Source of the DNA: Emcibacteraceae bacterium
Lineage (GTDB): Bacteria; Pseudomonadota; Alphaproteobacteria; Sphingomonadales; Emcibacteraceae
DNA length: 18,025 nt
Reading direction: 5' to 3'
NCBI GenBank assembly: GCA_016763335.1
Contig: JAESUD010000116.1
Span: 1-18,025 of the forward strand
Shown here piece after piece: positions 1-6,225 of this stretch. Numbering within the stretch: the stretch's first letter is position 1; each line of letters begins with the position of its first letter. The notes beneath the pieces are model-generated. The model saw only the letters and a list, made by a program, of their open reading frames with translations. It ran no database searches and had not been told where the DNA came from. Position numbers and translations under genes: made by a program.

Positions 1-1
1 T

Positions 2-421
2 GACGGTGATAGTCTGACGGTTACTTCCCCTACCGCTGCAAAAGGCACCGTATCCATAGTTAATAATAAAATAAGTTTCGATCCCGGCGCAGACTTTGAT
101 TATCTTAGCGCGGGTCAAACAACCGACTTGGTCATTAATTACGGTATATCAGACGGTAATGATACCGTACCTGGAACATTAACCATTACGATTACCGGTC
201 AAGATGACACCGCCAATATAACCGGCAATATTTCCGGCAGCCTCACGGAAAACAGCTCAAGCATTTCAACCGGCGATCTAAACGCCAATGATCCTGATAG
301 CAGTGAAGATAAGTTCATAACTCAAACAAACATAGCGGGCACTTATGGCAGTTTTTCAATAATGAAAATGGCAACTGGACTTATACAATTAATAATAACC
401 TCGTCGCCGTTCAGCAATTAG
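2..421 (+). CDS. Large repeat-containing secreted protein, internal fragment before a frame break (5' end outside window)
   Basis: This frame is open from the left edge and ends in TAG at 419-421. It encodes the end of one Ig/cadherin-like tandem repeat (DGDSLTV...FDPGADFDYL...YGISDGNDTVPGTLTITI), followed by the start of a VCBS repeat (GQDDTANITGNISGSLTE...GTYGSFS). After codon 356-358 the VCBS pattern jumps to the next frame: NENGNWTYTINN is read from base 361. The last 20 or so codons before the TAG (MKMATGLIQL...) are therefore out-of-frame noise. The fragment is the upstream part of the metallopeptidase gene that continues to 2985. Repeats of this kind form extended extracellular stalks in type I secreted proteins. 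The GTG/ATG codons inside the fragment are not real starts. I am confident it is coding; whether the break is biological or a sequencing error is open. Confidence 0.75.
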   Translation, partial: DGDSLTVTSPTAAKGTVSIVNNKISFDPGADFDYLSAGQTTDLVINYGISDGNDTVPGTLTITITGQDDTANITGNISGSLTENSSSISTGDLNANDPDSSEDKFITQTNIAGTYGSFSIMKMATGLIQLIITSSPFSN

Positions 422-2985
422 ATGATGGTGACAGTCTCAGTGAAACTTTTAATGTCGTAACTTTTGATAATTCCGACAATCAAGACATAACAATAACCAT
501 TAATGGTACCAATTTTGGCCCGGTTGTCGTTGCCGATACCGCCAACACGACTGAAAGCTCCAGCATTATTGTTGATGTGCTAGCCAATGATAGTGACCAT
601 GAAAATGACAGTTTAAGCATTACGTCCGTTTCCGTGGCAAATGGAAATGGAAATGTATCAATTGTCGACGGAAAAGTCAGCTTTGACCCCGGAACAGATT
701 TTGATTATCTTTCAAATAGTCAGAGCGCCAACGTCGAAATTACCTATATTGTCTCAGACGGTAATAGCAGCACGACAGGAACATTAACGCTCACCGTTAA
801 TGGTGAAACAGATCAAACTATACTTTCTGACGGCAGTAAACTGACCTCATTATCCCTTTCCTCAAATCAGGTAACGCGTGGTAGTGACGGTGTAGAGTTT
901 AACTTCGCCGTTGACGGCGCGCCCGTAACAATCACAATTGAAGTTACCGATACTTTTGGCAATGACCATCTATTCAGCGTCACCGGAACTGATGGCACTA
1001 TGCTGCTTCCCATGGACGGTACAGAAAGAAATAAAGCAGGCTCATCTGAGACGAATATTTCCAATTACGAAATCACCAGTATTTATATTGAAGATGCCAA
1101 CGGTGTCATAACCTATCTTACCATCGATAATCTAAACGAGTATAACTTTAACACAACTGTCAGTGTCAATTCCGGATCAATAAGCACTGATAATAGCCCG
1201 CCCGAGCTTTCCGACTTTGCCCTGACATCGGCAGCAATCACACTCGGCGACGGTGAAACGCCACAACTTCTCTCATTTGCTAAGCCAAATGGGTCGAGTG
1301 CCATTGACGGTGTTCTCGTAAAATTTGTTGATCAGGACGGTGTATTACACAGCAATTATATTGATGCCTCAAGCGGTACATTCTCATTATATTTCAACCC
1401 GGAAACATCACCGTCCGGCACCTATACTCTTTATTCCGTTGAAGTTTTTGGTACTGAGAATAACTCAAACTCATATTCTTTAAATGATATTCAAACCCAG
1501 TTTGGCGCTTCTGAAACCACCTTTACATTAACCAATCCCGACACTATTGATCTCTCATTACCATTAGAAACCCCGTTTACTTATATGGACGCTGAAACCC
1601 ATAACACCACCGGCGACCCATTAATAGATGGCATTCTTTCCGGGCGTCAATTATCACCAAATCCGGGCGGTGAACCACTGATCATTACCTATAGTTTTGC
1701 CAGTCCAGAACTGAGTGTGTTTTTAAATGGTTATTCGGACACGGATTATGAACTTAGTCAAAATATCAGCCAGTTAACTGGTGAACAACAACAAGTTGTT
1801 CGTGACATGCTCGATAATATATCCCAAGATGTAAACATTGTTTTTGTCGAAATTCCCGATGACGGCAATTCAAGTGCCGGTCAAATGCGTTTTGCCTGGA
1901 CCAATGGCGGTTCAGAGGATGTCTCAGGAACATTAGCCTGGGCATATTACCCGGGAAACACCCCTCATGCAGGCGATGTTTGGCTTATTGAAGGTGGCCT
2001 TGACGATCAAAGTGATATTGATACATCTGATTCACTTTTTGAAAGCACCATTCTTCATGAAATCGGCCATGCACTTGGCCTAAAACACCCTTTTGATATT
2101 GACGGCAATTTTGGTGTTTTACCCATTGCCTATGATGGTAATGATTATACTGTTATGTCATATGATACACTTGCCATTGAAGGGGCTTCCTATGATGATA
2201 TTGCCATACCAACAGATTTGATGTGGCTTGATATTCAGGCACTGCAATTTTTATACGGCGCCAACACTTCCCAAAGCGGTGGTGATGATACCTACACAAT
2301 TTTACCTGAAGAGTGGAATTATTTTGCCCTTTGGGACGCCGGTGGCACAGATACCATTGATTTCAGTTATTTCAGCAGCAATATTGAAATTGATCTTACA
2401 CCGGATAGTTGGAATGATGTCGGTCTCGTTATTGATGTCGTCGCTGGCAGTAGCGGCAACCGTACTGAAACCCTGCACATTGCCCCCGACACGATTATTG
2501 AAAACGCCATCGGCGGCAGTGGCAATGATACGATTACCGGCAACAGTTCCAATAATATTATTGAAGGTGGCGCGGGTCAGGATGATATGTCTGGCGGCTC
2601 TGGTGATGACACTTTCATTTTTGACGGTAATTCAGACATTAACCTCGACAGCATCAATGGCGGCAGTGGCACGGATACGCTACAATTTAACGGGGCTATG
2701 TCCGCGCTTGATCTCTCTGATGTCAATGCCTCCAATATTGAAATCATCAATAGCACAAACACAAACCCACTTGATTTAACGCTTGATATCAATGATGTCC
2801 TTGATATCGCCGACAATAATAATATCCTCATTATTGCCGGCACAGATGCCGATACCGTCACCTCAACGGGTTCAGGATGGTCTCAAGTTGCCGATCAGGT
2901 TGTTAATAGCGAAACCTATCATGTCTATACATCCGGTTCTGCCACTCTGTTCATTGACGAAGACATTACCCAGTTCATCAGTTAA
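361..2985 (+). CDS. Serralysin-like M10 zinc metallopeptidase with VCBS/cadherin-like repeats, RTX motifs and type I secretion tail (3' part of a frame-disrupted gene)
   Basis: The frame is open from 361, well upstream of the first usable start (GTG at 577), and continues the VCBS repeat broken at about 360. Domains in order are: end of a VCBS repeat; a second cadherin-like repeat (DVLANDSDHENDSLSITSVSV to GTLTLTVNGE, to about 810); two Ig-like segments (about 830-1540); and a peptidase domain (about 1570-2300). The last has the zinc motif HEIGHALGLKH at 2056-2088, which fits HExxHxxGxxH, and the metzincin Met-turn VMSYD at 2152-2166. Glycine-rich calcium-binding repeats (GGSGNDTITG, GGAGQDDMSGGSGDDTF) fill 2506-2620. 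The last 70 residues match the terminal domain common in RTX exoproteins (GTDADTV...GSGWSQV...VYTSGSATLFIDEDI). The family is exported by ABC-type I systems through a C-terminal signal and folds with Ca2+ outside the cell. No secretion genes lie in the window. The catalytic residues are intact. Confidence 0.88.
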   Translation, partial: NENGNWTYTINNNLVAVQQLDDGDSLSETFNVVTFDNSDNQDITITINGTNFGPVVVADTANTTESSSIIVDVLANDSDHENDSLSITSVSVANGNGNVSIVDGKVSFDPGTDFDYLSNSQSANVEITYIVSDGNSSTTGTLTLTVNGETDQTILSDGSKLTSLSLSSNQVTRGSDGVEFNFAVDGAPVTITIEVTDTFGNDHLFSVTGTDGTMLLPMDGTERNKAGSSETNISNYEITSIYIEDANGVITYLTIDNLNEYNFNTTVSVNSGSISTDNSPPELSDFALTSAAITLGDGETPQLLSFAKPNGSSAIDGVLVKFVDQDGVLHSNYIDASSGTFSLYFNPETSPSGTYTLYSVEVFGTENNSNSYSLNDIQTQFGASETTFTLTNPDTIDLSLPLETPFTYMDAETHNTTGDPLIDGILSGRQLSPNPGGEPLIITYSFASPELSVFLNGYSDTDYELSQNISQLTGEQQQVVRDMLDNISQDVNIVFVEIPDDGNSSAGQMRFAWTNGGSEDVSGTLAWAYYPGNTPHAGDVWLIEGGLDDQSDIDTSDSLFESTILHEIGHALGLKHPFDIDGNFGVLPIAYDGNDYTVMSYDTLAIEGASYDDIAIPTDLMWLDIQALQFLYGANTSQSGGDDTYTILPEEWNYFALWDAGGTDTIDFSYFSSNIEIDLTPDSWNDVGLVIDVVAGSSGNRTETLHIAPDTIIENAIGGSGNDTITGNSSNNIIEGGAGQDDMSGGSGDDTFIFDGNSDINLDSINGGSGTDTLQFNGAMSALDLSDVNASNIEIINSTNTNPLDLTLDINDVLDIADNNNILIIAGTDADTVTSTGSGWSQVADQVVNSETYHVYTSGSATLFIDEDITQFIS

Positions 2986-2998
2986 TTATTCTGCAATA

Positions 2999-3025
2999 AA
3001 CATATAACTCGAAAAATAATATGTT
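2999..3025 (+). terminator. Weak AT-rich inverted repeat after the metallopeptidase gene
   Basis: AACATAT (2999-3005) and ATATGTT (3019-3025) form a perfect 7-bp stem with a 13-nt loop, 13 bp after the stop codon and 31 bp before the next gene. The stem is AT-rich and is followed only by ATAATT, so it is at best a weak terminator. It could be coincidental in DNA this AT-rich. Confidence 0.25.
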
Positions 3026-3056
3026 ATAATTCCTGAAAAATAACAAAGAGTATAAT

Positions 3057-3518
3057 ATGAACCATGCATTTCTATGGTTGCCGCTTATGGCAATACTAGT
3101 CACTATTTTATCATCATGCAGTGAAAACCCTCCGGCAGGACCTGACCTGTCCGCTATAAATGAACGTGATATTGCATTTTTCAATGAAACTTATAATAGA
3201 TGCAATATCAACAACAGTACGAACGATTGTAACTGCGTCGCCCGTGTTAATATCGACCACCGTACTGCCGCCTATAATACCTATAGCGCAGCCTATGATA
3301 CCACCCATAAACCCGCACTCGGACAACAGATCAAAACACTTGGCGCCACTCTAATTGAAAAAACCGCTAACCGCTCTGATGAACGCGTCCTCGCCGCCCT
3401 TGAAGACGAGCTACATAAACTCGAACAAAAATTAGAAAACGGGCTTAATGATATCGAAAACTTCAACTTGCCATTTCTACCGCCAGGCGTCACTGATAAC
3501 TGTAAGTTAGCCCTTTAA
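3057..3518 (+). CDS. Small putative lipoprotein of unknown function
   Basis: The 153-aa product starts with a hydrophobic signal peptide ending in a lipobox, L-S-S-C, with the cysteine at residue 21. It is therefore predicted to be lipidated and anchored in the envelope (signal peptidase II type); the residue after Cys is Ser, which in Gram-negatives favours the outer membrane. The mature part has three further cysteines close together (residues about 50-62, CNINNSTNDCNC), an Ala/Tyr-rich stretch (TAAYNTYSAAYDT) and a charged helical segment that may be a coiled coil (ALEDELHKLEQKLENGLNDIENF). I recognise no domain family. ATG at 3057 follows an AAAGAG motif at good spacing. The gene sits 71 bp after the metallopeptidase in the same direction. 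After the stop lies a T-rich run (3555-3572) with only a poor stem before it. Function unknown. Confidence 0.7.
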   Translation: MNHAFLWLPLMAILVTILSSCSENPPAGPDLSAINERDIAFFNETYNRCNINNSTNDCNCVARVNIDHRTAAYNTYSAAYDTTHKPALGQQIKTLGATLIEKTANRSDERVLAALEDELHKLEQKLENGLNDIENFNLPFLPPGVTDNCKLAL

Positions 3519-3605
3519 AGGCAGGTATCTGTGGTGCTTATTACCGGAATTTGGTTTTTTGTTTCTTTTTTGCTATAGTCATATAAATATAAACAGGGAA
3601 TAAAT

Positions 3606-4172
3606 TTGAAAACCATTCAAAATATCACAATAATATTAGGAACCATATTCGTTCTAGTCATCGCCTTTACAGGGCTTGATAGTTGGACAATTACTGAAAA
3701 CAACAATGCTCATCATGAATATTTTGCCCTCGATCCTAATAATCCGAACGCTGAACCAATAAAGCTTAACGGTGAACTGGAACCGGTTGATTATACATTC
3801 CCAAACCAAAATGGCATCGATTTTTCAAAAGATGCCATCAGCAAAGCCATTCTTCTAAATATTCGCCGCGGCGACAATCTCGTACTCGGCCTGCTTTATG
3901 AACGTCTGGCCTATCTCGAATTTAATGATATGAATTATGGTAATGCCCGAAAGTCATATAACGCCGCGCTTGAACTTTATAATGATGACCATCAGAAACT
4001 ACGTGCCGCGGAACTCCTCTCGCAGCTTGCCCATCTTGAGGCACGAACCAAAAATTACAACATAGCCAAATCATATTATGAAAAATCATCGCGCCTGTTT
4101 AGCCAATTAAACGCTCCCGTCCGTTCCGATTACACCAAAAAAATCGCCGCCCGTCTTCCTGTTGGTGATTGA
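3606..4172 (+). CDS. Membrane-anchored TPR-repeat protein, unknown function
   Basis: The 188-aa product has a short N-terminal hydrophobic segment (residues about 6-24, ITIILGTIFVLVIAFTGL) that acts as a membrane anchor or uncleaved signal. An acidic, low-complexity linker follows, then two to three tetratricopeptide repeats (LLYERLAYLEFNDMNYGNAR..., LLSQLAHLEARTKNYNIAK...). TPRs are helical protein-binding scaffolds, so a role as a periplasmic adaptor is plausible but not shown. The start appears to be TTG at 3606: an AGGGA motif lies 8-9 nt upstream, and the signal segment begins at once with MKTIQN. No in-frame ATG precedes the hydrophobic segment. The gene lies 87 bp after the lipoprotein gene on the same strand. 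It is one of three TPR genes in the window (see 11021 and 12282). Confidence 0.75.
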   Translation: MKTIQNITIILGTIFVLVIAFTGLDSWTITENNNAHHEYFALDPNNPNAEPIKLNGELEPVDYTFPNQNGIDFSKDAISKAILLNIRRGDNLVLGLLYERLAYLEFNDMNYGNARKSYNAALELYNDDHQKLRAAELLSQLAHLEARTKNYNIAKSYYEKSSRLFSQLNAPVRSDYTKKIAARLPVGD

Positions 4173-4253
4173 ACATAAGGTATTACTCACATAAACTTGA
4201 TTATATTTATGCTTTTGTGATTTGAAACATAACCTTGCCCGCTATATCTATAT

Positions 4254-4326
4254 GGCGAAGCTCCTTTGGTTTTATTGGCATTCTATCCCGTTCTATGCCT
4301 CCATGCATAACCGCAGGAGCTTCACC
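4254..4326. repeat. 73-bp imperfect palindrome in the 4173-4495 intergenic region
   Basis: The arms 4254-4271 (GGCGAAGCTCCTTTGGTT) and 4309-4326 (AACCGCAGGAGCTTCACC) are inverted copies matching at 15 of 18 positions, including a perfect 9-bp core (4257-4265 with 4315-4323). As RNA from the - strand one of the three mismatches becomes a G-U wobble, leaving a long stem with one 2x2 internal loop. The inner part can form a second small stem (GGCAT with ATGCC). No T tract follows, so it is not an ordinary terminator. It is more G+C-rich than its surroundings. A 33-codon frame (4308 to 4207, - strand) and a 41-codon frame (4252 to 4377, + strand) read through it without ribosome binding sites. 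It resembles a dispersed palindromic repeat or a structured RNA. Nothing else is apparent in 4173-4495. Confidence 0.6.
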
Positions 4327-4495
4327 TTCATTTATTCAACCCATCACTGGCTAGTCCGCAGGCAGGGCTTGATCTAGGCAAGTATAATGATCATAATATG
4401 AGGAGCAAAACCGTGGCGAATAATATGCCATTATAAAATATCCCACTGGTGCCCATTGCGCCCTGTGGCATACAAAATTAAAATTTATTATCAAT

Positions 4496-4999
4496 TTATT
4501 TATGTTGTCTAGGTAACTCGATAGTAATCTTCTTACGCACTTTATTCGTGCTAGACGCGCTCGTCATCAGTAATTGTCCATCACTCGTATAGCGAATTAC
4601 ACCTTGTTCCGGTTTTTTAGAGAGTTTTTCAAACGATTGGGCTTTTTTATGGGGATCAACATAATTATCACTATCATGGGATTTTCTAATTTCGTAATTT
4701 CGGACTATTTTCTCGCATTTTCCGACCACACTCTGCACTTTGTCATGCATTAATGAAAATTCTTGAACTTTTTTCTTATATTCCTGCAAAATATCCGGTG
4801 CCTTTGCCAGCACAACTTTATTAGCGGCAAAATCCATTATTTCCTGCTCTGAAAATAACTCCGGCTGATCACGCATAACCTGTTCTGCTTCCGCCATACC
4901 ATTTTGGGCGTAAAAAAGCATGATATCCATGGTTTGCTCGCCCTCAACCAAATCCTCTTTCACATTATTATCTAATATTATCGGTCGTTTTTTTATCAT
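4496..4999 (-). CDS. Conserved-looking hypothetical protein, paralogue of its upstream neighbour
   Basis: The 167-aa soluble protein has no signal peptide or membrane segment. Residues about 25-99 align without gaps with residues 31-105 of the adjacent gene (5022-5447), with 31 of 75 identical by my count. Shared signatures are D-x-x-L-x-Y-A-x-x-G-M-A-x-A-E-Q, P-x-L-F, AP-x-x-x-x-x-Y-K-x-K and K-C-E-x-IV. The segment should be helical and part could be a coiled coil. After the core the protein is basic (HKKAQSFEKLSKKPEQG) and ends in a beta-like tail (GVIRYTSDGQLLMT) comparable to the shorter tail of the paralogue (YNGQGDLVMK). ATG at 4999 has an AGG 11 nt upstream, inside a hairpin. It is the second gene of a two-gene unit, 22 bp after its paralogue. 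Function unknown; a DNA/RNA- or protein-binding role is possible but unsupported. Confidence 0.72.
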   Translation of the reverse strand: MIKKRPIILDNNVKEDLVEGEQTMDIMLFYAQNGMAEAEQVMRDQPELFSEQEIMDFAANKVVLAKAPDILQEYKKKVQEFSLMHDKVQSVVGKCEKIVRNYEIRKSHDSDNYVDPHKKAQSFEKLSKKPEQGVIRYTSDGQLLMTSASSTNKVRKKITIELPRQHK

Positions 5000-5010
5000 A
5001 TAAAACCATA

Positions 5011-5026
5011 CCTGATGAAAATCAGG
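5011..5026 (-). promoter_or_regulatory. Hairpin between the two paralogous genes that may hide a ribosome binding site
   Basis: On the - strand CCTGAT-TTTC-ATCAGG forms a 6-bp stem with a 4-nt loop. The TGA stop of the upstream gene (5024-5022) lies in its 5' arm. The AGG that is the only plausible Shine-Dalgarno for the downstream ATG (4999) lies in its 3' arm. A ribosome finishing the first gene would melt the stem, which would couple translation of the two. The structure is seen; the regulatory reading is inference. Confidence 0.4.
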
Positions 5027-5447
5027 AAACCTCTCTCTTCATCACCAGGTCGCCTTGGCCATTATACTTAAAAACTTTGGCCTTCTTAAGCACGTCTTTA
5101 ATTTCGCTTTTCGCCTGCTCATCACCCATCGATACAATTTCTTCACATTTCTGAAGAATTCCTAGCATCTTCTTATGCAGCGCATCATATTCATTCATTT
5201 TGGATTTATAACTGTCAATCAGATAAGGAGCTTGTTCAAGCATATTTTTATTCTGCGCCAGCGCCGCTTTTTCTTCGGCAGTGAATAAATCCGGCGTTTC
5301 TGTCAGTGACTGTTCGGCACTTGCCATTCCGGCCTTGGCATAATGAAGCAACATATCAGGCGTATTGTCTTGCACCTGTCCGGACGAACTTTCTTTTTTA
5401 CGGCCAAAAACCACTGGTTTTCTTGCTCTCGCCATTTTCTGTACCAC
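5022..5447 (-). CDS. Conserved-looking hypothetical protein, first of a tandem paralogous pair
   Basis: The 141-aa cytoplasmic protein has a basic N-terminus (MARARKPVVFGRKK), a short disordered linker and then the 75-residue helical core shared with the downstream gene (DMLLHYAKAGMASAEQ... to KCEEIV). A basic end follows (DVLKKAKVFKYNGQGDLVMK). GTG at 5447 is preferred as start because AAGGA lies 8 nt upstream. ATG four codons in (5435) would put that site 20 nt away, though the sequence MARARK makes it a fair alternative. It leads a two-gene unit on the - strand. Conserved core residues and retention of two divergent copies suggest a functional family rather than chance reading frames. No domain is recognised and no function is proposed. 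Confidence 0.72.
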   Translation of the reverse strand: MVQKMARARKPVVFGRKKESSSGQVQDNTPDMLLHYAKAGMASAEQSLTETPDLFTAEEKAALAQNKNMLEQAPYLIDSYKSKMNEYDALHKKMLGILQKCEEIVSMGDEQAKSEIKDVLKKAKVFKYNGQGDLVMKREVS

Positions 5448-5529
5448 TGTAATTTTCCTTATGGATATAATTAACAGTAGTTTAAGGCTAATTCCTTAGA
5501 AAAAAGTAAATAAAAATCAAATCTTTAAA

Positions 5530-5568
5530 ATCTATTTTAATATCCGGGATATCTATTTTAATATCGGG
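5530..5568. repeat. Short tandem direct repeat at the 3' end of the 58-aa gene
   Basis: ATCTATTTTAATATCCGGG (5530-5548) is followed by ATCTATTTTAATATCGGG (5551-5568). The copies are 21 bp apart and differ by one deleted C. The second copy contains the stop codon and last codons of the small gene at 5553-5729; the first lies just beyond its stop. A local tandem duplication of the gene end is the simplest explanation. Confidence 0.6.
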
Positions 5569-5729
5569 TGTTTATCTTGAAATTGCACCACTTCTTCATG
5601 TGAAGCCTTCCTATATAAATTTGCATCGTCTTTCAAGAATAATAACGCTTCCCTTGACTTACTCACAAGCCCCCCATTTTCAGAATACCCGCTGGTAACA
5701 ATAAAATATCTCCCCAAATTTATTCCCAT
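5553..5729 (-). CDS. 58-aa small protein of unknown function
   Basis: ATG at 5729 is preceded on the - strand by AAAAAGAGGTATTT, a good AGAGG Shine-Dalgarno about 6 nt from the start and the best one in this part of the window. The frame runs 58 codons to TAG at 5553. The product begins MGINLGRYFIVTSGYSENGG and ends in EEVVQFQDKHPILK. It has ordinary amino acid use, a mixed beta-then-helix look, no signal peptide and no membrane segment. I recognise no family. It is not preceded by another gene for about 500 bp, and a region of nested inverted repeats (5784-5920) lies 55-190 nt upstream of its start, where a 5' leader would be. Its 3' end is duplicated just beyond the stop. The site and composition make it a credible small gene; conservation is untested. 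Confidence 0.55.
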   Translation of the reverse strand: MGINLGRYFIVTSGYSENGGLVSKSREALLFLKDDANLYRKASHEEVVQFQDKHPILK

Positions 5730-5783
5730 AAATACCTCTTTTTATCAATTGAACATACCTCTACTCAAAGCTATTATTACTTG

Positions 5784-5920
5784 CGACCAGCCGTTTGCGG
5801 GGCTTTAAGCAAGCTGTACATAGTTTAAAGTATTCATCATTCACCTGATGATAGTGAGTAACGGTTCCAGCCGTGAAAGCCCCCGCTTATGGTCAATAAT
5901 TACCACCATTTTCCGGTCGC
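5784..5920 (-). other. Nested inverted repeats, candidate structured RNA or leader
   Basis: Several stems nest around one centre. The outer stem pairs GCGACC (5784-5789) with GGTCGC (5915-5920). The main stem pairs GCGGGGCTTT (5797-5806) with AAAGCCCCCGC (5876-5886), 10 bp with one bulged C. Inside are TCATCA/TGATGA (5834-5839 with 5846-5851) and a short ACGG/CCGT hairpin near 5861-5874. CCAGCCGT also occurs twice as a direct repeat (5788-5795 and 5868-5874 region). The strand is uncertain; - is chosen because the 58-aa gene lies downstream on it. The region is much less AT-rich than its flanks. It could instead be a decayed gene: two short - strand frames overlap at a GTGA junction here, but neither has a ribosome binding site. 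Confidence 0.4.
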
Positions 5921-5940
5921 TTATTCTCCCACATAATCTA

Positions 5941-6180
5941 CTTATAATAAGCATGATCGTCAATTAAAAAATTCAACAAAAAATATTTTTTTCTATCTAT
6001 AAATTATATAATTCTTATATAAGATAACGATAATGCTGAAATAATTGAATTTACGAAGAAATTATTTATTTATTAAATTACCAATAATTCTACTTATAAT
6101 TGCATTACAATCATTAACAAAAAATTACATAAATTAAACCATTGCGGGCAATCATTTGATTCCAAACATAATATTGAGAT
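5941..6180. other. Very AT-rich intergenic DNA without a recognisable gene
   Basis: This is about 240 bp of extremely AT-rich sequence with short A and T runs, between the nested-repeat region and the end of the PDZ lipoprotein gene. I find no open frame with a ribosome binding site, no strong hairpin and no repeat array. It may simply be an intergenic spacer. Confidence 0.5.
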
Positions 6181-6225
6181 CGAATAAACTCCGTCACAGG
6201 TCGCTAAATCAAGGCGTGTGGGTAA

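Noticed and set aside
2228..2779. 183-codon + strand frame inside the metallopeptidase gene
   Set aside because: It is a shadow of the repeat-rich protease frame, with no ribosome site and low-complexity Leu/Ser/Ala content.
3524..3572. Possible terminator after the small lipoprotein gene (T-rich run at 3555-3572)
   Set aside because: The T run is real, but the only stems before it are 3-4 bp or too far from the tract.
4207..4308. 33-codon - strand frame (MHGGIERDRMPIKP...) through the same palindrome
   Set aside because: The composition looks protein-like, but there is no Shine-Dalgarno and it is short. It is kept only as a remark under the palindrome.
4252..4377. 41-codon + strand frame (MAKLLWFYWHSIPF...) through the palindrome
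   Set aside because: It has no ribosome binding site and an odd Trp/His-rich composition, and it is explained by the palindrome sequence.
5784..5920. Integron attC site or transposon end
   Set aside because: The repeats are nested like attC, but the conserved GTTRRRY/RYYYAAC boxes are absent, and no integrase or transposase is nearby.
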